A DNA stretch of 64,000 bases from NCBI RefSeq assembly GCF_003045775.1, contig NZ_PXNS01000012.1, forward strand, positions 38,782 to 102,781, in the 5' to 3' direction. This stretch comes from Halomonas litopenaei (GTDB taxonomy: Bacteria; Pseudomonadota; Gammaproteobacteria; Pseudomonadales; Halomonadaceae). The translations under genes and the position numbers were made by a program. The notes beneath the pieces are model-generated. The model was not told the origin of the DNA. It saw only the letters and a list, made by a program, of their open reading frames with translations, and ran no database searches. Below are positions 49,642-62,293 of this stretch, piece after piece. The first letter of the stretch is position 1, and each line of letters opens with the position of its first letter.

Positions 49642-50046
49642 CTATGAATTGCCCTGGTGCTGTCGCATCTGACGAGAGCGAAAGCGTGCGTAGCCCATGC
49701 AGCCGGTAAACAGCACCAGCGCCACCAGTGCCTCAGCGACGCCACGCAGACCGAGTCCCGGCAGGGTGGCGATCATCACCCCCTGGGCGAAGTAGAGCAG
49801 ACTGACGAAGGCCAGCCAGGCATGGCCCCGTGGACGGCGGGTCAGGATGGATGGCAGAAACAGCACAAGAGGCAGCACGAAGGCGATCATCGGACCGAAA
49901 CGATTGCCGTCGGCTTCCACCGCGATACCGCGGTACACCATCATTGCCAGCAGCAGGCCAAAGCCGACCAGCACCAGCTGGCGCGACTGTCGGGTCAGGC
50001 GGTCAAGCCCGCGCCGCTGTTCTACCCCCTCAAGCCAGGCTCTCAT
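49642..50046 (-). CDS. DUF2069 inner-membrane protein
   Basis: 134 residues with four hydrophobic segments (LVLVGFGLLLAMMVYRGIAV, MIAFVLPLVLFLPSIL, WLAFVSLLYFAQGVMIATLP, EALVALVLFTGCMGYARF). The GxAWLAFVSLLYF block is the DUF2069 signature. Function unknown. Its start overlaps the stop of wrbA by 4 bases, so the two are co-translated; the same wrbA-DUF2069 pairing exists in pseudomonads. Confidence 0.85.
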   Translation of the reverse strand: MRAWLEGVEQRRGLDRLTRQSRQLVLVGFGLLLAMMVYRGIAVEADGNRFGPMIAFVLPLVLFLPSILTRRPRGHAWLAFVSLLYFAQGVMIATLPGLGLRGVAEALVALVLFTGCMGYARFRSRQMRQHQGNS

Positions 50047-50663
50047 GAGGCCCCCTTGCGGGCGTCAGCCAGAGCGAGCGTCAGCCGCGCCAGGCGCGCG
50101 CCCTGGGCGAAGGCCAGCTCACGCTCGTGTTCGTCCAGCGGGCGATCGCTGCGAACGCCAGCCAGGTGGCTGACGCCGTAGGGGGTGCCTCCGCCCTGGG
50201 TGCGGGTCAGGGCCGTCTCGCTGTAGGGCAGCCCGGCGTAGACCATGCCATGGTGGAGCAGCGGCATCAGCATCGTTACCAGCGTCGTCTCCTGGCCGCC
50301 GTGCAGGCTCGAGGTGGAGGTGAAGGCGGTGGCGGGCTTGTCGATCAGCGCTCCTGACAGCCACAGCTCGCTGGTGCCGTCGAGAAAGTGCTTGAGAGGA
50401 GCCGCCATGTTGCCGAAGCGTGTGGGGCTGCCGAGCGCCAGGCCACTGGCGTTGCGAAGATCGTCGAGGTCAGCGTAGATAGCGCCTTCGGCGGGAATTT
50501 CCGGGTCCACCGCTTCACAGGTCGGTGACACCGGAGCCACGGTACGCAGGCGAGCATCGACGCCGGCGACAGACTCGACACCGGCGGCGATGCGCTCGGC
50601 CAGCGCCCGGGTGGCGCCCTGGCCGGAGTAGTAAAGGACCAGAACGTAGGGCAGATCCGACAT
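50043..50663 (-). CDS. wrbA: NAD(P)H:quinone oxidoreductase WrbA
   Basis: Flavodoxin-like FMN protein reducing quinones by two electrons. 206 residues. The FMN phosphate loop is VLYYSGQGATRALAERIA (Gly in place of one usual small residue), followed by LGSPTRFGNMAAPLKHFLDG, FTSTSSLHGGQETTLVTM and GMVYAGLPYSE. It lies between DUF2069 and the ArsC-like gene on the same strand. Confidence 0.93.
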   Translation of the reverse strand: MSDLPYVLVLYYSGQGATRALAERIAAGVESVAGVDARLRTVAPVSPTCEAVDPEIPAEGAIYADLDDLRNASGLALGSPTRFGNMAAPLKHFLDGTSELWLSGALIDKPATAFTSTSSLHGGQETTLVTMLMPLLHHGMVYAGLPYSETALTRTQGGGTPYGVSHLAGVRSDRPLDEHERELAFAQGARLARLTLALADARKGAS

Positions 50664-50734
50664 GCACTTTCCTTATGGCAAGAGCCTATGGGTTGACGAA
50701 AGCCCGAGGCAACGGGCGAAGAGGCTGGCTGGCC

Positions 50735-51085
50735 TCAACTCTCCAGCAGTGACGTGATGGCCTCGGGCGGGCGGCCGATTACCGCTCGCTCGCCGTTGTC
50801 GAGAATCGGGCGCTGGAGGATTCGAGGATGGGCCAGGATGGCAGCCACCACCTGGGATTCATCTTCACGGTCGGCGCCCAGACTCTTCCATTCGGTCTCG
50901 TTGGCGCGCACCAGGTCGCTGAGCTTGCCGTCCAGCCGGGCGATCAGGCCACGCAATTCCTCACCGTCCAGGGGATCGTCGAGGTAGCGGCGGACCTGGA
51001 CCTCGGCGCCGGCCTGCTCCAGCAGGGCAAGGGCTTCGCGGGACTTCGAACAGCGAGGATTATGCAATAGCGTGAGTGCGGCCAT
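50735..51085 (-). CDS. arsC: ArsC-family reductase (glutaredoxin-type arsenate reductase or YfgD-like)
   Basis: 116 residues, thioredoxin-like fold. The active-site loop is HNPRCSKSREALALLEQAG with the catalytic cysteine at residue 12. LIARLDGKLSDLVRANE and the C-terminal basic cluster RPILDNGERAVIGRPPE match ArsC/YfgD proteins. No ars operon is present, so it may be a housekeeping YfgD-type protein. ATG 51085 gives the compact family N-terminus. It precedes wrbA on the same strand, as in Pseudomonas. Confidence 0.88.
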   Translation of the reverse strand: MAALTLLHNPRCSKSREALALLEQAGAEVQVRRYLDDPLDGEELRGLIARLDGKLSDLVRANETEWKSLGADREDESQVVAAILAHPRILQRPILDNGERAVIGRPPEAITSLLES

Positions 51086-51166
51086 GACAGCTCCGGTCGA
51101 GTGGGAATCGGCAGCTATTGTAGATCGCCGGCGCGACCGGCCACAACGACGCGCCGCCAAGGCAGG

Positions 51167-51598
51167 TCATTGCTCGAGAAGGCGATAGGCCCAGACCTCA
51201 TCGCCGCGAGCGAGGGTTAGCCTGACGCGTTCATAGCGCACGCCCAGACGCTCGTAGCGGTCCAGTTCGGCCAGGGTCTCGCTATCCACCGCCAGTAGCT
51301 GTCCGGCCACCTGGTCATCACGATCGACCTCCAGGTCGAGCCCCTCTCGGCGATACCCCGGGAGCAGTGCGGGCGTCGACTCGAGTCTTTGTCCGGTCAC
51401 CAGCCAGCGCACCCAGGGGGAGCGCAGGGTGCCGTAGACAAAGACTCGGTGGGGGCCGTCAGTGGACTGCTCCATGGCGGCCGGAGACGTATAGCCATAA
51501 GGGCTCTGGTAGGTGTACCAGAACCAGCCGTAAAGGCCGATGATCAGTGCGCCAACAAGACAGAGCAGGCGGGCAAGCCAGAGCGTCAGGGTGTTCAT
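51167..51598 (-). CDS. Membrane-anchored gamma-glutamylcyclotransferase-like protein
   Basis: 143 residues. An N-terminal membrane segment (LARLLCLVGALIIGLYGWFWY) precedes an AIG2/GGCT domain with the substrate-binding VFVYGTLRSPWVRWLV, a short LPGYRREGLDL strand and the conserved acidic residue in LAELDRYERLGVRYERVRL. It may cleave gamma-glutamyl amines; the exact substrate is unknown. An N-terminal anchor on this fold is uncommon. ATG 51598 is chosen because further upstream codons lack coding character. Confidence 0.8.
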   Translation of the reverse strand: MNTLTLWLARLLCLVGALIIGLYGWFWYTYQSPYGYTSPAAMEQSTDGPHRVFVYGTLRSPWVRWLVTGQRLESTPALLPGYRREGLDLEVDRDDQVAGQLLAVDSETLAELDRYERLGVRYERVRLTLARGDEVWAYRLLEQ

Positions 51599-51767
51599 GG
51601 GGGACCAATGACAAATGAGCGGTGTGTGCAGGAAATCGAAAGGCGGCGTGTCTCGCTTGACTAGCCTCTCACCAGGCGGCCGGCTTGTCGAACCGAGGTT
51701 CCCCTCTATCGGCGGCGGTCCCGGCCTTGCTAGGATAAAGATTCCCGCCAAGACGAGGAGGTGCCCC

Positions 51768-52385
51768 ATGAGCGAATTTCTCCGCGCCGAGTCTTTTGAT
51801 GGTGCCCATGATGATGTGGACTTCAAGGCCATGATGGGGGACGTCCAACCACTGCGTCAGGCCAACAATCGTGCCGATGCCGGCCGTCGCCGAGGCGCGC
51901 CAACCGAATCACAGCTGGCCAGGCGTCGTCATGCCCTGAGTGGAGACGACGGGCTTGATGGTCTCAGTGACGACTTCGTCGACCTGGTGCCTCCCTTCGA
52001 TCCGCTGGAATACCGCCGCGATGGCATTCAGACCGGGGTGGTCGAGCGCCTGCGGCAGGGCGGGTATCCGGTGCAGGCCAGTCTTCACCTGCTGCGGCGC
52101 CCGTTGCATGAATGCCGGGGGAGTCTGCCCCAGTTCATCCGCGACGCCTACGCGGCGGATCTGCGCTCGGTGTTGATCGTCCATGGACGCAGCCGCGAGA
52201 TCGATGGCGCCGCCAATGTGCTGCGCTCCTGTCTGGCCAAGTGGCTACCCGCCCTCGACGAGGTCCAGGCGTTCGTGTCTGCTCAGGAGGCTGACGGTGG
52301 ACTCGGCGCCACCTGGGTGATGCTCAGAAAGAGCGAGCGTGCCCGCGCGGCGAACCGTGAACGCCAGCAGAAGCGTCGCGGATAG
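51768..52385 (+). CDS. smrA: Smr-domain endonuclease (SmrA-type)
   Basis: 205 residues. A low-complexity polar N-terminus is followed by the small MutS-related domain from about residue 85: the motif order LDLH-like ASLHLLRRPLHECRGSLPQF, the VLIVHGRSREIDG segment (HGRG-like; here HGRS) and LGATWVMLRK. SmrA proteins have DNA-nicking activity in E. coli. ATG 51768 has GAGGAGG 6 bases upstream. A perfect 12-bp hairpin follows at 52454. Confidence 0.9.
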   Translation: MSEFLRAESFDGAHDDVDFKAMMGDVQPLRQANNRADAGRRRGAPTESQLARRRHALSGDDGLDGLSDDFVDLVPPFDPLEYRRDGIQTGVVERLRQGGYPVQASLHLLRRPLHECRGSLPQFIRDAYAADLRSVLIVHGRSREIDGAANVLRSCLAKWLPALDEVQAFVSAQEADGGLGATWVMLRKSERARAANRERQQKRRG

Positions 52386-52453
52386 ACCTGGCGAAGCCTG
52401 TTGCGGCTTCCCGGCCGCTTTCCTGCATCGATCCTCTTGTTACTTCCTTTCCA

Positions 52454-52482
52454 CCCGGCGCCATCCTGCAGATGGCGCCGGG
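52454..52482 (+). terminator. Terminator-like hairpin downstream of smrA
   Basis: CCCGGCGCCATC-CTGCA-GATGGCGCCGGG is a perfect 12-bp stem with a 5-base loop, 68 bases after the smrA stop. The following bases TCGCTTGCG are only weakly T-rich. Confidence 0.6.
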
Positions 52483-52630
52483 TCGCTTGCGTGGCCTCGC
52501 CAAGGACGCCATCGAGACAATCGGCATCAAGTTGGAACAGTCTGCACTGGCTGCCGCGACTAGGGTTCCTATAGCGCGATAGTGGCAAGCAATGCGCTGG
52601 CAGGGTCACGGCAAGGTGGGGAGCGACTTG

Positions 52631-53077
52631 ATGAGTCATCCACTGTCGGTGCAGTGGCCTTATGACGTCATTCAGTTGGCAGGGGGCTACATGATCATCG
52701 CGGAACTTCACGATCACTGGCAGTGGTTCAAGCATCACTCGATACCTACCTTGGGGCACCGCTACTGGCACTGTGATGAGCTGATGCCATTGCTGCGCCG
52801 GCTAGACCGGGCGAACCGGCGGATTCAGGACTTCGGCCCGGTATTCACCGACCATGACCAGCAAAAGCTGGATCATCTGCGTAATCGCGCCATGGCACTT
52901 GTCGAGCAGGCGAGTGAAACGGCGACAAGGTGTCAGCAGCGACTGGCGCTGGGCGACCAGGGGAGCTCTCGACCGCTTGACGAGCAAGAGCGGGCCTTGC
53001 TGCTGTCTTTCTATACGCTTCACGTCATCGAGCCTCTGGAGGATGCCCGGGCCCATCTGCTCGAAGAGCTTGGCTAG
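52631..53077 (+). CDS. Hypothetical protein
   Basis: 148 residues from ATG 52631, which has GGGGAG 7 bases upstream. No family is recognised. It is largely helical and charged, with several histidine/tryptophan residues near the N-terminus (AELHDHWQWFKHHSIPTLGH), paired basic/acidic helices and a C-terminal LHVIEPLEDARAHLLEELG. No signal peptide or membrane segment. It is convergent with the AraC-type gene. Coding character is good, but function is unknown. Confidence 0.65.
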   Translation: MSHPLSVQWPYDVIQLAGGYMIIAELHDHWQWFKHHSIPTLGHRYWHCDELMPLLRRLDRANRRIQDFGPVFTDHDQQKLDHLRNRAMALVEQASETATRCQQRLALGDQGSSRPLDEQERALLLSFYTLHVIEPLEDARAHLLEELG

Positions 53078-53134
53078 TCGACCTCTGGCATCGGGGGCGG
53101 AGACGACAGACAAGGACGTTGATGTCGCCAGACA

Positions 53135-54124
53135 TCAGAGCAGCAACTGACGCTCGCACCACTCTCGGTGCCAGTCCTGGGGGCTGGCACCGTATTGACG
53201 CTTGAAGGCACGGGTGAAGCTGGCGGCGTTCAGGTAGCCACAGTGGTACGACAGCTGATCGATGCTGGGCGGATGGCGGGTCTTGAGCCTGGCCCTTGCC
53301 TGTTCCAGCCGGGTTCGCCTGAGGGTCTCGGCCACGCTCTCTGGATGGGCCGCAAAGGCGCGGTAGAGCCCGGCACGGGAGCAGCCAAGAGCGTGAGCGA
53401 TGCGAGCGACGTCCAGGCCCGGTTCACTGGCATGCAGTTCGATATAGCGGCAGGCGGCCTTCAGCAGGCTTTGGCGCTGGGTCGCCTCCCACTCGAGCGA
53501 CAGCGGCCCTTTCAACTGCGCCAGCGCTACCAGGCTCATGTCGCGAGCGGTATCCAGTGCGCAGGCCAAGTCCTCGCCGGCGAGGGCCTCTTGCTCCTTG
53601 ATGACGCCAAGCAGATGGGTCGTGAGCAACCGGGTCATGGCGTTGTCGGGAAGGCTGAAGGGGCTCGACTCGGCCCGCGTCAGCGCATCAGGCGCCCTGG
53701 CCTTGACCTGGGGTCGGGGAATCATCAGGTACAGCATCGAGTGCTGCATGGCGAGGCTGGAAAGTGGCTGGCAGCTATCCAGCACCACCAGACCACTCTG
53801 GCTGGTGACACGATGTCGCTGGCCGTCGGCTTGCTGTAGGCGTGCTTCCCCCGCGAGCGTCAGGCTGACCAGCACAAAGTCGGTGTTGTCCTGGGCGAAG
53901 TGGGCGCTGGTGTCATCGTTGGTGCACCAGCCAAGGACCGTGCCCTCGGTGCTTGAAGCGTTGATCAGGTTGGCACGATAGTCGCCGGCATGGCGGCCCT
54001 GGGGAAGGTCGAGCGCTATGGAGGGATGCAGACTGCGCCAGTAGTCAAAGCGTAACTCTGGTGCAACCACCATCGTCGAGTGACGCTGAAAGGCCGCCAG
54101 GGGGGATGGCGCTTCGCTGGACAT
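53135..54124 (-). CDS. AraC-family transcriptional regulator
   Basis: 329 residues from ATG 54124; a start at 54202 would add 26 residues. The N-terminal AraC_binding_2-type domain contains FDYWRSLHPSIALDLP and FVLVSLTLAGEARLQQ. The C-terminal helix-turn-helix pair spans the last 110 residues: DVARIAHALGCSRAGLYRAF and IDQLSYHCGYLNAASFTRAF, with KRQYGASPQDWHREW. The inducer and targets are unknown; no obvious target operon adjoins it. Confidence 0.88.
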   Translation of the reverse strand: MSSEAPSPLAAFQRHSTMVVAPELRFDYWRSLHPSIALDLPQGRHAGDYRANLINASSTEGTVLGWCTNDDTSAHFAQDNTDFVLVSLTLAGEARLQQADGQRHRVTSQSGLVVLDSCQPLSSLAMQHSMLYLMIPRPQVKARAPDALTRAESSPFSLPDNAMTRLLTTHLLGVIKEQEALAGEDLACALDTARDMSLVALAQLKGPLSLEWEATQRQSLLKAACRYIELHASEPGLDVARIAHALGCSRAGLYRAFAAHPESVAETLRRTRLEQARARLKTRHPPSIDQLSYHCGYLNAASFTRAFKRQYGASPQDWHREWCERQLLL

Positions 54125-54202
54125 AAGGAGCCTGAACAAGGTCTGGGGTGCGTGATCATCATCTGTTGCGCGTTCGAGCAGCGCTTGTTCAGCATAGATC
54201 AC

Positions 54203-54528
54203 TACGCCAACTGGTTCGGCGGCCAGTGGCGAGCTACCTCCAATGCCTGAGAAAAAGATGAGATTGGCTCGTCTTTCAGGATCTATGGCTTACATATTGT
54301 GCATGAATAAGCATGGATGGGCATGAACGGGTATAAAGCGCGGCACATCGATATCCCATCTGCTGGTGCCCCTTCCACCAGACACGACAATGCCGCGATT
54401 CCTGCTGGCGCCAGCCTGTCACCACTGGGGCGATGGCGCCGGAGATCGCGGCATTGTTGATGGTGATGCTTCCTGCTTGCCTGGCAGGAGGTCGGTCGAA
54501 CCAGGCAAGCTGTCCAACCCGGATAGGG
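54203..54528. other. Intergenic region upstream of the AraC gene, with 10-bp repeats and a hairpin
   Basis: No gene is seen. GCATGAATAA, GCATGGATGG, GCATGAACGG and GTATAAAGCG run head to tail at 54301-54340, a 10-bp period. GCTTGCCTGG (54475-54484) and CCAGGCAAGC (54501-54510) form a perfect 10-bp stem, 19 bases past the DUF934 stop, the probable terminator of the cysI operon. Confidence 0.55.
54475..54510 (-). terminator. Terminator-like hairpin after cysI-DUF934
   Basis: Perfect 10-bp arms GCTTGCCTGG / CCAGGCAAGC with a 16-base loop downstream of the DUF934 gene on the minus strand. No U-run follows. Confidence 0.5.
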
Positions 54529-55071
54529 TCAGGCGACGGCAGTTTCCCGCTGGCGTTCACGCGCCTCGCGCTGACGGCGCAGGAACATCGGCTCCGGGTT
54601 GTCGACGGACACCTGGTAGTGGCGCGAGAACACCGTGAGCGAAGCCAGGGCGTCTTCCACGACCTGGTCTTCGCGCAGCGAAAAGGCGTCGAAGCCACAG
54701 CGCGCCATATAGGACAACTGGTCGATCAGCACGTCGCCCACGGCACGGATCTCGCCCTTGAAACCGTGACGCTCCCTGAGTACCCGGGCCAGCGAATAGC
54801 CGCGGCCGTCGGTAAATTTGGGAAAGTCGATGGCGATCAGCGGCGCGTCTCTGAGTGCGGCGACGGTGTCCTCATCGAGCTGGGTGTCGCTGGGCAGCCA
54901 GGGCGCCAGGTCGTCGCGACGCTCGGCGGCCAGCCAGACGTCCAGGCGGACGATAGTCATGGGCTTGACGGGGTTTGCACCCTCGTCATCGACGTCAGAC
55001 TGGAGCACCCAGGCGTCTTCCACCAGGCGGCGTTCCTTGATAAGCGGGCGTTGCGGCGTCTGCTCAGGCAT
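54529..55071 (-). CDS. DUF934 family protein associated with sulfite reductase
   Basis: 180 residues. The conserved core is LIAIDFPKFTDGRGYSLARV, LRERHGFKGEIRAVGDVLID and QLSYMARCGFDAFSLRED, as in all DUF934 proteins. It is found next to cysI in many proteobacteria and is thought to assist sulfite reduction, perhaps as an electron-transfer or maturation partner. Its start overlaps the cysI stop by 8 bases, so the two are coupled. The usual third gene, cysH, is not here. Confidence 0.88.
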   Translation of the reverse strand: MPEQTPQRPLIKERRLVEDAWVLQSDVDDEGANPVKPMTIVRLDVWLAAERRDDLAPWLPSDTQLDEDTVAALRDAPLIAIDFPKFTDGRGYSLARVLRERHGFKGEIRAVGDVLIDQLSYMARCGFDAFSLREDQVVEDALASLTVFSRHYQVSVDNPEPMFLRRQREARERQRETAVA

Positions 55072-56716
55072 AAACGTGCTCCTTGAAGGGTTTCAGACCG
55101 ATGCGGCGATAGGTGTCGATGAAGGTTTCGTCGGCTTCGCGGGCGCCAACATACACCTGCAGCACCTTGTCGATGACCTCCGGCACATCTTCGCGGAAGA
55201 AGGAGGGGCCGAGGATCTTGCCCAGCGAGGATTCGTTGCCCTGACTGCCGCCGAGGGAGATCTGGTAATACTCCTCGCCTTTCTTGTCCACGCCGAGAAT
55301 GCCGATGTGGCCGACGTGGTGATGACCGCAGGCGTTCATGCAGCCGGAAATGTTGAGATCCAGCGGGCCAAGGTCGTAGAGGAAGTCGAGGCTGTCGAAG
55401 CGCTCCTGGATCGCCTGGGCCACCGGAATGGACTTGGCGTTGGCCAGGGCGCAGTAGTCGCCGCCAGGGCAGCAGATCAGGTCCGCCAGGGTGCCCACGG
55501 TGGGGTTGGCCAGGCGCAGCTCCTCGAGCTTGTGCCACAGTTCCTCGATACGGTCGACGGCCACGTCGGACAGCACCAGATTCTGTTCGTGGGTCACCCG
55601 CAGCTCGCCGAAGCTGTACTCGTCGGCCAGGTCGGCGATCTGAGCCATCTGTTCGGAGGTAACGTCACCCGGTGAATGACCGCTGCGCTTGAGCGACAGG
55701 GTAACGGCCTTGTAGCCCGGTACCTTGTGGTCGGTGACGTTGTTGGTGACGAAGCGGGCGAAGGCCCGGTTGTCACGACGCAACGCCTCGAAGGCCTCGA
55801 TGGCGGCGTCATCCACCTTGCGACGGGGCGGATCGACGAAGTGCGCCGCCATGTCGTCGATGGCCTGCTGATTGAGGGTCTGGGCGCCGTCCTTGAGGTG
55901 GGCCCATTCTTCCTCGACGCGCCGACGCATCTCGTCGATGCCGAGTGCCTTGGTCAGGATCTTGATGCGCGCCTTGAACTTGTTGTCGCGGCGACCGAAC
56001 TGGTTGTAGACCCGCAGCACTGCCTCGAGGTAAGTCAGCAGATGCTGCCAGGGCAGGTCCTCGCAGATGGTCTCGCCGATCATCGGAGTACGGCCGAGAC
56101 CACCACCGACCAGCACCTTCACGCGGACGTCGCCGGCGTCGTTGCGCCACAGACGCAGACCGATGTCGTGGACCTGAATGGCGGCACGATCCTCGGCGGC
56201 GCCGGTCACGGCGATCTTGAACTTGCGCGGCAGGTAGTAGAACTCCGGGTGGAAGGTCGACCACTGACGAATCAGCTCACACCAGGGACGCGGATCCACT
56301 TCTTCATCGGCGGCGATGCCGGCGAACTGGTCGGTGGTGGTGTTGCGGATATCGTTGCCGCTGGTCTGGATCGAGTGCATCTGCACGCTGGCGAGCTGTG
56401 CCAGCATTTCGGGCACGTCCTCGAGCTTCGGCCAGTTCAGCTGAAGATTGGTACGGGTGGTGAAGTGGCCGTAGCCGCGGTCATAGCGGGCGGCCAGCTC
56501 ACCGAGCTTGCGCAGCTGGTAGGAGGCCAGCATGCCATAGGGGATGGCGATGCGAAGCATGGGCGCGTAACGCTGTACGTACAGACCGTTCTGCACCCGG
56601 ATCGGGAGGAATTCTTCCTCGCTGATCTTGCCTTCGAGGTAGCGACGCATCTGGTCGCGGAACTGTGCGACGCGTTCGTCGACCAGGGTCTGATCATGGT
56701 TGTCGTAGCGATACAT
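55064..56716 (-). CDS. cysI: Sulfite reductase hemoprotein (nitrite/sulfite reductase family)
   Basis: Reduces sulfite to sulfide for cysteine synthesis using siroheme and a 4Fe-4S cluster. 550 residues. Ferrochelatase-like halves are visible (NLQLNWPKLEDVPEMLAQLA and the substrate arginine in TRTNLQLNW). The cluster and siroheme cysteines are in CCPGGDYCALANAK and NISGCMNACGHHHVGHIG. LVGGGLGRTPMIGETICEDL lies between. It is the first gene of a two-gene unit with DUF934; an AT-rich promoter region precedes it. Confidence 0.95.
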   Translation of the reverse strand: MYRYDNHDQTLVDERVAQFRDQMRRYLEGKISEEEFLPIRVQNGLYVQRYAPMLRIAIPYGMLASYQLRKLGELAARYDRGYGHFTTRTNLQLNWPKLEDVPEMLAQLASVQMHSIQTSGNDIRNTTTDQFAGIAADEEVDPRPWCELIRQWSTFHPEFYYLPRKFKIAVTGAAEDRAAIQVHDIGLRLWRNDAGDVRVKVLVGGGLGRTPMIGETICEDLPWQHLLTYLEAVLRVYNQFGRRDNKFKARIKILTKALGIDEMRRRVEEEWAHLKDGAQTLNQQAIDDMAAHFVDPPRRKVDDAAIEAFEALRRDNRAFARFVTNNVTDHKVPGYKAVTLSLKRSGHSPGDVTSEQMAQIADLADEYSFGELRVTHEQNLVLSDVAVDRIEELWHKLEELRLANPTVGTLADLICCPGGDYCALANAKSIPVAQAIQERFDSLDFLYDLGPLDLNISGCMNACGHHHVGHIGILGVDKKGEEYYQISLGGSQGNESSLGKILGPSFFREDVPEVIDKVLQVYVGAREADETFIDTYRRIGLKPFKEHVYA

Positions 56717-56760
56717 TCAGCGCTTTCCTGCAGCCAGGGAATGACGGGACGTTGCGGGTT

Positions 56761-56835
56761 ACTCTACCTGCACGCCATTATGCTATAAAAGAATAAATAG
56801 TCATAGTTTGGGTGCAAAAGGTAATTAAAAGGTGT
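56761..56835 (-). promoter_or_regulatory. AT-rich candidate promoter of cysI
   Basis: Strongly AT-rich stretch between the MATE gene stop and cysI start. On the minus strand a CATAAT -10-like hexamer (56782-56777) lacks a good -35, as is common for activator-dependent (for example CysB) promoters. CysB control is inference. Confidence 0.3.
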
Positions 56836-56856
56836 TGATAGGCGTCGTGCGGGGCG

Positions 56857-58271
56857 CTACACCTTCAGACTCTGCCAGCGGCGGCGTTGCCAGATCACCG
56901 CAAAGCACAGTGAGTTGAGCGCGCGGTAGCCTAGCTGACACCACCAGATGCCGGCCAGGCCGAAGCCTTCATGCACGCCGAACCACCAGGCCAGCGGCAG
57001 GAAGACCAGCCACTGACCGGTCAAGGTCAGCTGCATCACCGTACGGTTGGCGCCGGCGCCGAGCAATGCCTGGGTGAACACCAGGGCGGCGGCGTCGAGC
57101 ACGATCATCAGCGCGGTCAGGCGCAGCGGATCGACGCCCAGGGCGATCAGTTCGGGGTCATGTAGAAACAGGCCCAGCACGGCTTCCGGCATCAACGCCA
57201 TGGGCAGGGACAGGGCAGCGAGCAGCAACCAGGCCATGTGCACCACCTCCCAGCCCCAGCGGTGGGCCCTTTCCGGCGACTCGCGCCCCAGCGCCTCGCC
57301 GACCAGGCTCATCGCCGCCATGCCCAGGCCCACGCCGGGCAGAATCAGCAACAGCGATAAGTTGACCAGCACATGGCCCACCGCCACGCTGGCGGTGTCG
57401 ACCTGACCGAGGATCCAGAACAGCACGGCGTAGCCGGCGGCGAACCAGAGCTGCTGAAAGGAGTGCGGCGTGGCCAGCTTCAGGGTGGTGGCCATGGTGC
57501 TGCCGCCGAGTCGCCAAGGCGAATGACACGGCCTGTGACGAGGGCCGCGATGGCCAGGCGTATGGCTCAACCAGGCCCAGATGGCGACACCGGCAAACAG
57601 CGACAGGCTGCTGCCGAGCCCGGCACCGCTGACGCCCATGGCGGGCAGGCCCCAGTAGCCGAAGATCAGGCCGATGCTGGCCAGCAGGTTGACCAGATGC
57701 ATTACCAGCATGATCCGCAGGTACAGGCCGGTCTGCTGGATGCCGTTCCAGTAGCCTCGGTAGCAGAAGATCATCGCCACCGGCAGCAGCGCGATCAGAC
57801 GCCAGCGAAAGTAGTCCACCGCCATCGACGTCACCCGCGGATCGTCGTTGAGCCAGGCCATGATCGGACCGGCCTGCCACAGACACAGAACCATCAACGG
57901 CAGGCCGATCATGACGGCCAGGGTAAGTCCCGCCGCCAGCGGCTCCCCGCGTGGATCGTGGCGCAGCTCAACGCCAAGGTCGGCGGCCGCCGAGGCAACG
58001 GGCGTCTGATGGCGTTCGCCATGGCGCCGCGCTACCTGGGCCTGAACCCCCGACGACAGCCCGAACAGGCAGGCGGTGACCATGAACATGGCGTAGCCGC
58101 CGATGCCGGCGGCGGCCAGCTCGGTCTCGCCGAGCCGGCCCACCAGGGCGGCATCGACCAGGTTCATCAGGCTCTGGCTCAACATGCCGGCCATGATCGG
58201 CAGCGCCAGGCGCAGGATCAGACGCCAGCGCGTCAGGTCGGGCAGCAGGGCCTGTTGTTGCAGGGAACGCA

Positions 58272-58272
<1 letters not shown>
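56857..58272 (-). CDS. MATE-family efflux transporter
   Basis: Cation-coupled drug/toxin exporter of 471 residues with twelve predicted membrane segments. The family start is clear (LRLALPIMAGMLSQSLMNLV, DAALVGRLGETELAAAGIGG). The two halves are homologous; the second begins near residue 255. Substrate unknown. ATG 58272 overlaps the metH stop (TGATG), so it is translationally coupled to metH, an unusual pairing. A loop of about 20 residues rich in His, Arg and Pro (HRGPRHRPCHSPWRLG) between segments 6 and 7 is atypical. Confidence 0.9.
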
Positions 58273-61973
<3,701 letters not shown>

Positions 61974-62293
61974 GGGCGGGTGTGTCTCCAGCTAGACGCT
62001 TGTCAGGTCGACGAACGATAAAATTTTTATGGGCCAGCGCTTGTGTCCACGCGGCAGGACCCCCATGTGCATGCCGGAATACACGGCGATGTCTCGGGAG
62101 TCGGTCGAAGGGGCCATATGGTACCAAAGCACCGGGCCTGGCGGCAGGGGCAGCGTACCTGCGAAGGCGGAAACCAAAATCCGAGTAAAATACTCGGGAT
62201 TGAGTCTGACGCAGGTGTCGCTTACCATGGTCCTGACCAAACCCGCGGGGCCACAGCGCCCGCTGTCAGGCGGGGCGAACTAGCGAGAGACCC
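61974..62293. other. Divergent promoter region of metH and nfuA
   Basis: No gene is supported. It contains the IscR-type operator at 62177-62201. On the metH side the sequence AAAATTTTTATG (about 62020-62031) is AT-rich. Open frames in this stretch lack family similarity or ribosome-binding sites. Confidence 0.5.
62177..62201. promoter_or_regulatory. IscR-type operator upstream of nfuA
   Basis: Contains the perfect inverted repeat CCGAGTA-AAA-TACTCGG (62181-62197). The 25-bp frame matches the IscR type 1 consensus (ATASYYGACTRWWWYAGTCR with RSTAT after it) at most positions; the two mismatches are symmetrical (C to G at position 9 and G to C at 17). ACTCGG half-sites are familiar in IscR-regulated promoters. 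It lies about 95 bp upstream of nfuA, whose E. coli homologue is controlled by IscR. Confidence 0.65.

Noticed and set aside
50735..51085. Arsenic-resistance operon
   Set aside because: Only an ArsC-like protein is present; no arsB, acr3, arsH or metal-sensing ArsR adjoins it, and the ArsR-type gene at 12.2 kb lacks the metal motif.
61974..62240. Cobalamin, SAM or SAH riboswitch upstream of metH
   Set aside because: I looked for the B12-box and for the SAH riboswitch core (GAGGAGCGYUGC-like) on the minus strand and found neither.
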